Positions 1 to 10,500 of a DNA stretch of 32,755 bases are shown here, piece after piece; position 1 is the first letter of the stretch, and every line of letters starts with the position of its first letter. This DNA is from Pelargonium nanum. Its lineage: Eukaryota; Streptophyta; Magnoliopsida; Geraniales; Geraniaceae. Position numbers and translations under genes: made by a program. The notes under the pieces are model-generated. The model was not told where the DNA came from. It did not search any database and saw nothing but the letters and a program-made list of their open reading frames with translations. The stretch lies in contig JAYMTF010000616.1 of assembly GCA_036897485.1 (NCBI GenBank), positions 1 through 32,755 on the forward strand. Reading direction: 5' to 3'.

Positions 1-81
1 ACTATCTAGATAGCAAATTTCAACCACTGAAAAATGTTCTTATACTTTAGATCCTAACCATCCGTTTAGACAGGACTCTAT

Positions 82-89
82 TATAAATA
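82..89 (+). promoter_or_regulatory. TATA box of the first gene
   Basis: TATAAATA, a consensus plant TATA box, lies about 75 bp before the first ATG of the open frame starting at 162. The spacing suits a plant core promoter with a short leader. It is only a sequence match, so activity is inferred. Confidence 0.4.
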
Positions 90-121
90 GATAAGGGCGT
101 CATTTGCATAAACTATAACAT

Positions 122-189
122 TTAGCTTAAATAAAATATAACATTTAGCAGCAAATTTACAATGAATGGTTATAAGAGGATATATGTAC
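122..189 (+). repeat. Copy of NUP205 intron 43 at the 5' end of the first gene
   Basis: This stretch aligns with 2545–2614, inside the 88-nt intron 43 of NUP205, in the same + strand orientation. About 90% of columns match by eye, including an uninterrupted block of about 30 bases (roughly 140–169). The similarity stops at the GTAC of the intron's donor site, next to exon 43. It contributes the leader and the first ATG of the gene starting at 162. Confidence 0.75.
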
Positions 190-1098
190 ATGGAGCCAAG
201 TCTACCCGTTTCAATTCACAGGTACATGGAGCCATGCCAGGTGGTGCGCTTCGGGTAATCAAGAATCAAACTCAGGATACGTATTATATCAAATCCCGTT
301 CTAAGGGTGTCAAGGGAGACAAGACAAAAGTGCATGCCCCGTCCTACACATACAAGTTCTTGTCAACACCATTGACAGAACTTATTGATGATGCTCTCTC
401 TTACCTCTGCAAAGATTGTTTTTTACAGAAATTCATGCAGTCTATTTCTCAGACTGGTGTGGCAGAAGACGGCTTTGTCTTTAAAATTGAAGCTGCCGGA
501 AAAGTTCTCGTTTCAATGTCTATTGACATTCGGCAGGTGGAAACCAAGGGTTTCCACCATAGGGACGCAAAAGTTGATGCAAGGTCCTTTCAAAGTCTTT
601 GCAAGATTATGGAGCACGTCAACTTGCCACGTGAGATATGTTTTAATACTTTCTTGTATTGCTAACTTCTACAAGTAAACATAACTGTTTTATATGCTCT
701 ATTATTTTTTATGAATTGATGAACTGAATCTGGTGATCTATTGTTTTAAATTTATTTAGATGGAGTTAAGAATCCAGAGTCATGGTTCTTCGAAAGATGT
801 TGAGTTTCCTCGCGCGTCTTTTAGCCTTGGAAGAATTCGAGGGGACAACTACTCCTTCCTTCCCAAAGTAACTGTGCATCTGCCTATACTACATCTTCAG
901 GAGGAAGTGGAGGAGGAAGACAACTATGATGACCTTATTTCAAAGGTCTTCACGAGGAGGGTGAAGAATTTCAGGGAGGAGGATTTTTTGGACGATGCTG
1001 ATACTTTTGGAAGGGTACTCACCCGTGAATTGAAGGATTTGGATCAAGACGAAATTCTGAAAGACCGCGTCGTATGCCTTCGACGAGAGGATGCGTGA
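162..1098 (+). pseudogene. Two-exon plant gene of unknown family, probably decayed
   Basis: I do not recognise the family. Exon 1 is open from ATG 162 to a likely donor at 630|631 (CCAC|GTGAGATATG); a T-rich tract ending TTTATTTAG at 759 is a good acceptor, giving a 129-nt intron. The predicted peptide is about 156 residues before the intron. Spliced this way, exon 2 first reads HGVKNPESWFFERC and then meets TGA at about 802. The long frame of exon 2 (760–1098, 112 codons, very acidic, with runs such as EEEVEEEDNYDD) is in a different phase, which suggests a small indel near 800. No candidate splice pair that I tried joins both long frames from 630. A RING-type ligase linker was considered, but no zinc-finger cysteines follow. 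The first 28 bp of exon 1 come from a NUP205 intron copy, so the true start may be further in. A frame-restoring alternative splice is the other possibility. Confidence 0.4.
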
Positions 1099-1100
1099 AC

Positions 1101-1184
1101 TAGCGTTCGTCTTTCTTATGATTTAGTACATTTGCACTATATCTACGAACAGACAATAGCATTCGTCTTTGTTATGATTTAGTA
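1101..1184 (+). repeat. Imperfect 28-bp direct repeat, 56-bp period
   Basis: Positions 1101–1128 and 1157–1184 match at 26 of 28 bases. They follow directly after the stop codon of the first gene, in its presumed 3' UTR. A local duplication is the simplest reading. Confidence 0.7.
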
Positions 1185-1329
1185 TGGTCTTCAAATTTAG
1201 TAGGCTTTTGTTGATGCTCCTAACATTCTTCGTAGCCAAATGAATTTCAACAGACTAAGTGCAAGTTGTTTATTCTCTCTCCTTTTTGGCTCTTTCTTTT
1301 CTTAAAGTGCGTATGTCAAAAATGTTGTC

Positions 1330-1335
1330 AATAAA
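1330..1335 (+). terminator. Possible poly(A) signal of the first gene
   Basis: AATAAA lies about 230 bp downstream of the stop at 1098 on the same strand. Plant poly(A) signals are loose, so this is a plausible but weak call. Confidence 0.25.
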
Positions 1336-1638
1336 CAAGCACTCCTGAATCCTAAAACACTGAATCCTGGTATATGTTTTTGGACTACTCGTGCTCCTCC
1401 ACATTGGCAGCACTTCTGCACTCGTGGTCTCCTCTCCAGATCTTCAAAACCCATGACAACATATCCTCAAACAGAACCAATTCAAGAATTGACAAAACCT
1501 GTTCTATGTTGCTTAATGGCACGCTAGATTTGCAAAACGATCGATGGGGACCAATCCGGCACCCTGACGAGGCGGCAACATAACATCCAACAGTGAAGAT
1601 CAATGCGTAGAAAATTATATACTAGAGATGAGAGTGAA

Positions 1639-1644
1639 TTTATT
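1639..1644 (-). terminator. NUP205: Possible poly(A) signal of NUP205
   Basis: AATAAA on the minus strand, about 310 nt downstream of the NUP205 stop codon. If used, the NUP205 3' UTR would end near 1615, convergent with the first gene. Confidence 0.3.
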
Positions 1645-1953
1645 AAGAATGTATAAATGTCTCAAAACATTCGATTTATGATTCAGTACACAAGTAGAGA
1701 TGAATCCCGATATACGATCCCTTGCACGCCACTAACAATTTTGACATAAAAACTTGCATTTGACAAAGCATTTACATTAAATGAATTTTGGGTAAATTAT
1801 ATGTGCTCAATACAGAGAAGATATGCATGCATATACCAGGTTTACCCTTCTTCAACCTTGTGCATCCAGCTTCAGTCGCTGCACAGAGTTCATTTCAAGG
1901 CACGGCATCATTCAGGCATGGACTCCATTTTGTGACCGGGACTTTGTATCTTG

Positions 1954-4900
1954 TTAAGACAGCTGCTGAATTGTCAATTCCTTAAGCGATGCAACCAATC
2001 TGCCAAAAACTTTCAGACTGTGGCCCAGTTTATTCTGTGAAGTCGCGCAACAGTACATCAAACATGTCAGTAAGATTACCAAGAACTAGAATCCAAAAGG
2101 AAAAAAAGATGCATGAAAGCTTGAAACTGTTTGGGTGATAGTAGACATATAAATCAGAACATTCCGCTAGAACAAGGCCGCAAATGTAATCAAATTGAGC
2201 TCAGGCATCATTGTGTCCGAGTTTGATTTAACAATCAGGGTGAGAGTCCGAGACATGCAAAATGTAAATCTCATTCAAGAACTCATAGTGTAAGAGTGCA
2301 TCGAATATATTCATCCCTAATTTAATATCTACACCATGCCAGAATAAGTACAGCCATCATTCACAAACAACCTTGATTGGGATCAGTAGCATACCTCACT
2401 TAGTAATTCAAGTCGTTCCAAGGTCGGGAGTAACTTTCCACACAACAAAGATATGTCTTGTCTTAAGTCAGAATCGGAAGCATAAGCAATTGTTTTCATG
2501 GTTCCGGTGGAATCAGACATGACAGAGCTGACAAAAAACTCAGATTAGCTTGAATAAAATTAAACATTTAGCAGCAAATTTACAATGAATGGATATACGA
2601 GGAGAAAATATGTACCCATCCTGAAAATGGATCAAGATGATATTAAGCACACGTTCTGCAAGTGGAAGTAACAAGGTAATTAGCTGATCTCTATTGCCAG
2701 CAACTCGACACATCTCAACCATTGCTATATACCTCCTGCAAAATGAGGGAAATGGAGTCAAAACTACATATTATAACTTATATGCAACGGGAACAAAGAG
2801 CCACATTGTTAGACCATATAGTTCCACAAGTCTACAACTCTCTGAAGTCCTCAAGACTTCCTCAATAAACACAGCAGTAACTTACCTTTATGGAGAAAAA
2901 AGAAAAGGAATTTGTTATACAAAAGGCAGCATACTATAGCAGAGCTTTCACGAAGGAATTTGTTATACAAAAGGCAGCATACTATAGCAGAGCTTTCACG
3001 ACAGCACAGAGCTATCAGTATCATCTAACAAACAAGTCCAAATGCAATCAAGGAGAACAAAAGGTCATCCTAGACACGAAGGTAAGACAATCCCATCATA
3101 TGTCCCCACAAAAATGATGATAAATAAATACCTTTTCTGTATACCATCAGAAGACAAAAGAATGTCTTGTGGAGCGCACATATTGATTATTTCATCAACC
3201 TCCTGCCTTGACTGTTCATTTATGTATCGGATCTGCCGGCCATAATAAAAAATAAAGTGATTCCAACTAATAATTGGGAGATTTTGCAAACTAAAGATCA
3301 GGAAAAGATAATGCAGTATTTGTTTGATGTGCTATCTCACCTTGTTAATCAGTAAGGATTTTTCCTCAGCAGCTCTTTCAAGAGCAGTTGTCACAGAGTC
3401 GAGAAGACGACCAAGTAAAGACAATGTAGGTTGTTGCAATCCAACAGATGAATAATCAGAGAGGCCATCTGAAACCTGTGGAAGAACATATCAGTCATAA
3501 AGGATGCATCTGTTTAGGTATTGATCATAATCAAATAAAGAAAGATACAAGCTATACAAGCAAAATTGATAGATTTAGAAACTGAAACATTTACACAAAC
3601 CTGCAGTCTCAGAGATTTCTTAGTCACCAAAAAATACAGATAAGTACTCAGGCTAAAGCACAGTCGAAATGAGTTCAGTTCCAGCTTCCTCTGGTTCTGT
3701 TAAGATGCCATAAAATAATGATGAATTGAGTAGAAAATATTTTATCATTACTTCATTTCTTATACACCTTATTTGTGAACAGATATGCATACCTCAACAG
3801 GTATTACAGATCGCACAGGAACAAGGGCTTCCGAGTCACGGGAAAAGAGGGTACACATCATACCAAAAAGACCTTGAACAAAACCATATTCATCACTCTC
3901 TTCGTAAGGCCAGACCTATTGAAAAAATAAACATTAGAAATGAAAAGACAAAATATTCCTGTCGTTGAAGAGTCTTATAGTAAAAATATCAAGAAAACAA
4001 TGTTAACAAATGAAATAGCAAGGTCATAACTTCTAGGGGTCAAATAAAAAAGGAGACGAATCTTTAAGGCCATCTAAATATTCTCATTATGAATAGACTA
4101 TAGAGCTAATCAATCATGTAATAGGTTTCTAAGTTTCATCTTCCAGCCAGTCAGGTAATAGCTAATCAAGGCTATAAAACATCTATAAGCCACTTACCTT
4201 GCTGAGTATACCAACAACTAAATTGATCTGCTCCCTTGTCAACTCATCAGCTTCAAAAATATCCACACGAAGCACTTGATCGATCAGCAACTGATGTCCT
4301 TTGACATAATCTATGACTTCAGAAACAATTTTATTCTTCACCTAAAACACATCATTTTCCATTAATGGCAAGTAAAAGAGCCCAATTATTATTTTCAGAA
4401 AATGTAAGGGTATTAAAAACATGCAGAAGTAGAGGGATTAATAAGAAAAGGGTGGCATTAACCTTGAGTAAAATGTGCACACAATAAGTGATCAAATTTA
4501 TGTACAAGAGCAGAACTTGAAACCAAATGCAACTTGATCATGAGCTGCTGCTATTTATAGCATACATGCAGTTGCAATACATATGTGAAATGTAGCGAGG
4601 TTAAAAATTCAGGATACCACAGTTACCAATGGTGAATTTGAATCACAAACATGAGTAAACATTATCTTAAAGCCATTGAGACACAGTTTCGCATCATGGT
4701 GTTATTAGTCAGGATTCAGTTCTAACAATACCAAATCAAAAACTCCCCCTGGCTCCACATACCACTACCTGACATAGATCTTAAAATTAATGTTTCCCAA
4801 TTCTCGTATAACAAACATATAAATGCCTCCTACTAGAAATGTGGGATTACATCTATTAAATATATAACATGTATTTAAACGGAAAACACAATACCCACAC

Positions 4901-7544
4901 AGAACTATACAGTTGGCCTTCACACTCAAGAAACATTTTGAATCTATGTACAGCAGACTAGTGACGCAGAAGCTCAAATCCAGTAGACAAACAATTCATT
5001 GGCTACAAAGAATAGGAACGGGCTCCACTAGCAGTAACAGATACCAGTTCTAATACGATGAGCAAACGAAAATATAGCAACTATATTGAATGGTCATGTA
5101 AACAAATAATCACAAGAGGTATTGAAACTAGAATCTTCAAAGGTAATTAGCATTGTACATCATCAGCCATTAACCAATTGGTTTGTCATCAAAGGATAAG
5201 AAAAGATTAGAAGCTTGTTATTAATAAAGTTTTAAATTGCTGGCTGTAATAAAACCTTGACATGATACAATTTGAATCAAAAGGGCATAATCTCTTCTAC
5301 TGATGCATTGAGCAACCTCAATAATCTGCAGTCTCATATAATATCCAAAGACCACAGTTACGGCAAGAAAAACAAAGGAAAAAGATTGTAGTTCTCTGAC
5401 CCTAGGTTCCACTGTCAAACAATAACGGCTTTCCTCCAAAACAACTATAATTATTTAAAGTTTCAAGAATAGAGAGATCGATATCAAAAACATGGTACTA
5501 AAATAATGAGCACCACATAGTATTTAAGATGTAAAAGTACAAGACCAGAAGTTGAAAAGAAAGTAGCAAACCAGAACTAGAGTGATCCTGACCTCTAAAA
5601 ATTCAGATGTGGAGACCAATGACGTCAGGGAAAATACCAATCTCAACATAGGAGTTACGATCATTCTTTGTTTGTCAACATCTACACCTACATCCCTCCG
5701 CAGCTTGGTGTCAATTCGCCTCATACTTCCCTGGTATTGTAGATTAGCTTTAGTACGTACAAAACCAAATGAAACATATAACACATATGTGAAGGAAGGA
5801 AATTATCATTGCCTGCAAATTCATTGCCTTGAAAGAAGCTATATGCTCCAATGCACCCATAGAAAAGAGAACCTGGGCACCCGATTTTGCATACTTATGA
5901 CTAATTCTCAGCAGTAAAGCGAGTTCAGCCTCAAGAGTGCAAGCACGCTGCATCGACTCTAATGAATGTCTGCCGTCCTATATACAAAGTAAACTTATTG
6001 ATGCATTTGCTAAGATATGCAAAAAAATAATCAATGCAACTACATGATTAGTAACATATCATACAAGAAAGGATCCATAACAATAACAAAAGACGGGACA
6101 TTCTCATTTCAGGATGAATCAGAACCAACTTTTATATGACATGTCCAATGAAACTTCAAAGTAAACTTATTTCTTGCATCATCAAGATGAGAGCAGATGT
6201 TCCTAGAATAGAAGCATCTTCTCAGAGTACAACTGTGATTGATAATCAAGAAAAATAAATACCTGATGTGAGGTATTACTTATGCTCATTAAGCAGGATC
6301 TCAGAAATCCCCTACTTTGCAGTTGGCCTAAGAAATATCTTTCATGGTCAATACAAATCAATGCATCCAGAACATAGAGTGCTACAGTCTTCCCAGGTTC
6401 ACTGCCTTGACTTGCGTCCTTTATTACCTGTAGAGTAGATATCAAAAAGAAAAAAAAATCAGAAAATTGAGTATAAATAGAAACTATCAGTATTATCAAA
6501 ATTTAAGAGTACACGGATCAAGAAGATTAATAGTCAATCTTATTAAAAAAAAAAAAAACTTTAACCATTCTCAGAATTGACCCTAAGAAACAGCACATAT
6601 TTAGTCTTTAATAGCAGTTAAAGAAATTTATTAAAAAACAAGCCTTTCTGAAAGTGTATCCTACTAACTTCTGCATGGATTAAATGTATATCACAAAAAC
6701 TAGCAATAACTTTCTAAAAGTGTTTCGGCAACTAGTTATTATTAAAATCGCCAAATCTTCAAAGAACAAAGACGCACCAAATCCAAGATCGCTTGAGCCT
6801 CTTTCCTTAAAATAGAAAAATTAGCTCGAGCTAGTTCTGCATGTTCTTTATCAATCTGCAGGCAGCAAAAATATATATCTATCATAACTTTTTTCAATCA
6901 ATAGATAAATATGGCAAAATAAATAATAAATTGTGTCAAAGATACAGAAGTATGGCACCTTCTCAAGATCCACTTCTTCACCATCTTGCTCATCAAGCAT
7001 AAAGTATTGCAGAACTTTTGTTGGAACATCTGGATCAAGCATATGCTGACAATACTGAAAGTAACTAAGAAGCAATGCATATTGGCTGAAGAACAAGAAC
7101 AAATGGAAGTCAATTGCAGACCACAAAAACAAAACACGATAACGAATAATAGACTTTACATGTGAGATCATACCGTCTCCTCAAGGCTTCTGATGATTCG
7201 TGTCTAAGGATCCCCATGATAAGCTTAAACAATATGGAATGGCAAGCACCATTTGATAGTTGTTTCACCATTATTATATCAAGAAATGTGACACTATCAG
7301 AATTTAAGCCACCAGGGAAGGAAAATCTTTCATCTCGTAATTTAGCCATGCATGTAAGTGCAACCTAGAGACATCACAAACAAAGTAAAGTGAACAAGAA
7401 TACATGACAAGGTAATGTTGACAAACTGCAATAGCAAATTGTGGAATAAAGTTAAGCTGGATCCATCATACCTGGCTCAATATAAATGCCATCTTTAAGG
7501 AACAGTCAGGAGAAGCAGAGGAACTCAGAGAGGAATCAAGAACC
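1954..7544 (-). CDS. NUP205: NUP205 exons 31–45 (C-terminal part)
   Basis: Exons in transcript order: 7544–7472, 7364–7174, 7085–6959, 6855–6778, 6427–6263, 5977–5813, 5730–5593, 4341–4198, 3915–3793, 3696–3601, 3475–3341, 3232–3132, 2735–2616, 2527–2395, 2034–1954. Exon 36 ends at a GC donor. Landmarks are HESSEALRRRQYALLLSYF, DASQGSEPGKTVALYVLDAL, CTLEAELALLLRISHKYAKS and YIAMVEMCRVAGNRDQLITL. The last exon is 26 codons plus TAA. Intron 42 holds a perfect 48-bp tandem duplication; intron 43 is the source of the repeat at 122–189. Confidence 0.9.
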
Positions 7545-10500
7545 CTGTCAGCACCGGAAGAAAAATTTAGCAAATGCCTACAATGATGAAGGAAGTACTA
7601 ACGATGAGAAGTAGACCTACTGAAACAAAATTTCAGATCGATTTTCAAGAGATGATATTCTTCTAGACACACAGACCTGCAAAATCAATTAACACAGACA
7701 GCCATGAAGTCAAAATAATGAAATTTGATAGGATATTCAGCTCCTAGAAACTCAACTCAAAAAATTTGGGACATAACAATATAATTGAAGGAAAGAGATA
7801 AACCTCTACTAACTGTGCCCAACCAGTTAGCATATGAAGTTGGGCAGCTTGTTCCTCAAGGTTCTTATTGTACTTCCATCCCCATCTCAGCAACTGCTGA
7901 ATCGTCCCCCTCACATCATTCAACTCCAGTTCACTGCTGATGCTACTCGACTGAGGATAAACATTATTGAGTTTCTGAAACAATGAACTAAATCAGTACT
8001 AGAAACAAATTTTCTATCTGTACACCAGTAAAGGATATGAACTCTCAGGTTCTTCCTTAATTACCTAAAGAAACCAACCTGCCAAAGTTTGTCACGAAAT
8101 GAAGCAAGATCAATTAGACGGTCCCCACGCTCTGAATAATAATAAATACCACCTTTTCCAGATATTGAAGGATTCCCAAGTATGTCCTCAACCTATAAAA
8201 CTTAAATGATCAATTGTCGAACAATGGACATGAGATGCAATATAAGGAATCGGGTGGATCCATAAGCATTACCAGCAAGTCGTGCTTCAGGTTCGAAACA
8301 ACCTGAGAGATTTTTATTGTAGTATCCGGAGATCTAAATTGGACAACTTCAAGCAACTCCAGCCCCTGTATTTGAGCCCAAAAGAAGCAATCAGAAGATA
8401 ATTTCAGCACCATAATTTACACATTTAATAACTGTTATCATTATTTAGGGCTCTAATAGCAACATAAGACCAACTAATTACTCTTAAAAAAGCATCTGTT
8501 CACTCAAACCTCTAACCAGGAAGTTTCTGCAATAGAAGTAAATTGTATATTCAATGACAGAACATCAAAGATTTATGCTATCTAGTTTTTAGGTCAATAA
8601 GAGTCTGTGCTCTGTTATAATTTTGCCAATTAGATCGCTGGTGTTCCATATTTGAAAGTTTCCATCAAATAATATTCTTTTGAGTAGAGAAAAAATATAT
8701 AGTGAAAACTGAATGATGTAAGTCTAAAAGAGGGAAAAACCAATAGACAATCACTTAAATAATTTAATATCTCATGTAGGTGAAAACCCAAAAAATCAAT
8801 GACAAGTTAACGAATCATCATACAAAATTTGAATAACCCAAGAGGCCCATCCAACCTATCATTTCTCTTAAAAAAAAAAATTATGATTGATTTCTGCCAT
8901 TAGGTAACAAAATATTGGAACATTCACACGACTTGGAACTTTCTTGTGTTTCAGTTGAAACTCCATGTAATTCAAAACAAGGGTGTCATCTTCAAATAAC
9001 AAATAAGCAAACAAATATTCCCAAAAGTACTAAAACAATATTCCAACGCGCAACCATATGTAATAATGAAACAAAAGCAGCCATCAAAGCAAAGTATACC
9101 TTACTCTTACTGATAGATCTGGTTCTAGCATGTCCAGCATTATTTTGAAGAGTTAATGAATCAGGCACACGATCAGGTCCAAACTCAAGAATGTCTTGCC
9201 CAAAAAGATGTGAGAGAATACTTTGGGATGCCTCACGATGTGTAGATACACTCATATCACCAACGTGCAATTCCAATGCTAAAAGCTTCAGCAACCATGC
9301 CCTCTTATGGAAAGTGTAAGGAAAAACCCAAGTAATAAGAGAATTAATCATATACCCAATAATAAGAAACCTCCAGAATCATTAATTAACTTGTAAAATG
9401 ACAGAACGTAAGCGTATATCAAAATAGAAAACTACTTCTTAGGTGGATAATCCCATGCCAGAACTGAGAGAACTAACAAAAGACTTCAAGATTAGATAGA
9501 TAACCCATAGATATAGAATACATTGAACATAATTCACCCTACATGAGAAAGGGTTTCAAAACATTGAGTGCAGAATGCAACACCATAAATAAAAAAATAC
9601 GCTTCTTTTTGCTCCATCACACTAAAGATCATCAACATAAAACATACTGCAAACTCTTTATAGTGAAAGTAAGTAAGTAACAAGTTATACACAATCTTTT
9701 ATTTTTTCCCTAAAGCAGACAGCATTGGACATAATAGATATGATCCTGCATGGATACATAGCAGGCTTTCTGGTAAAACTAGCTTAAGTACAGAAAATTG
9801 TGTACAGTGTAGACATTTGCTATGACAATGAAGTTTCCATCAATATCTTAAGAGCATGTCAGCATCATCCAACAAAATTTATGCTGCCTCCTACACTGAA
9901 GAGAAAGCTAAATCCCAACTTCAGATAGAAGTAGGTTCTTACAACAACTAATTTGAATATGTGGATAAATATCATAAAAATTGAACCAGGTAAAGCATGA
10001 AATAAAGAATCCTCTATAAGTGTCCTCAGTTTAACAGCAAATGAAGAACTCATTAATTCAAAAAGATTAACATGCAGATGTAGTTATGCATACAAGAAGA
10101 GATACCTTACCATGTCGGTCTGACCTAAAAATTATAACCGGCAAAATGTGTATGAGAATGATGTGATAGGGAAAAAAATATTAAGATTATGGAACAAACC
10201 TGATGAAGGGAACTAATGCGGAGTGCCTGATTGCTATTACGTTTAGGAAGTGGAGCAATACCAATCGTATCTAGGTGCTGCCATGATAAAGAGAAATGAA
10301 TTTGTTAACTGAAAAAAGAATAATAAAATAAAGGAATAAGTCCCTTCCACATGAATTATGTAGTTTAAGATATTAATATAGCCAACTGCAACACATTATT
10401 CACCTTTACAAAGAACTGATACTTTTTACTGCTCAACAGATCCATTATAGGGCCAGATGTTAGTGGATCCGAACATAACTCGTAAAGAAGCTGCATAAGA

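Larger units (their letters stand above)
1099..1953. other. Convergent intergenic region
   Basis: The space between the first gene (+) and the NUP205 stop (−). It holds the 28-bp repeat pair, one AATAAA motif for each strand and the presumed NUP205 3' UTR. A stretch at about 1385–1603 is open on both strands but has no splice context or recognisable domain. No gene is called. Confidence 0.5.

Noticed and set aside
385-678. Second open frame overlapping exon 1 of the first gene
   Set aside because: It is a shifted reading of the same exon; the frame from 162 is longer and fits a splice donor.
1385-1603. Overlapping open frames on both strands (about 70 codons each) downstream of NUP205
   Set aside because: No recognisable domain, no splice or promoter context, and both strands are open over the same stretch, which is common by chance.
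6541-6556. A-rich tract inside NUP205 intron 34
   Set aside because: Simple A run in an AT-rich intron, with no retroposon body or target duplication next to it.
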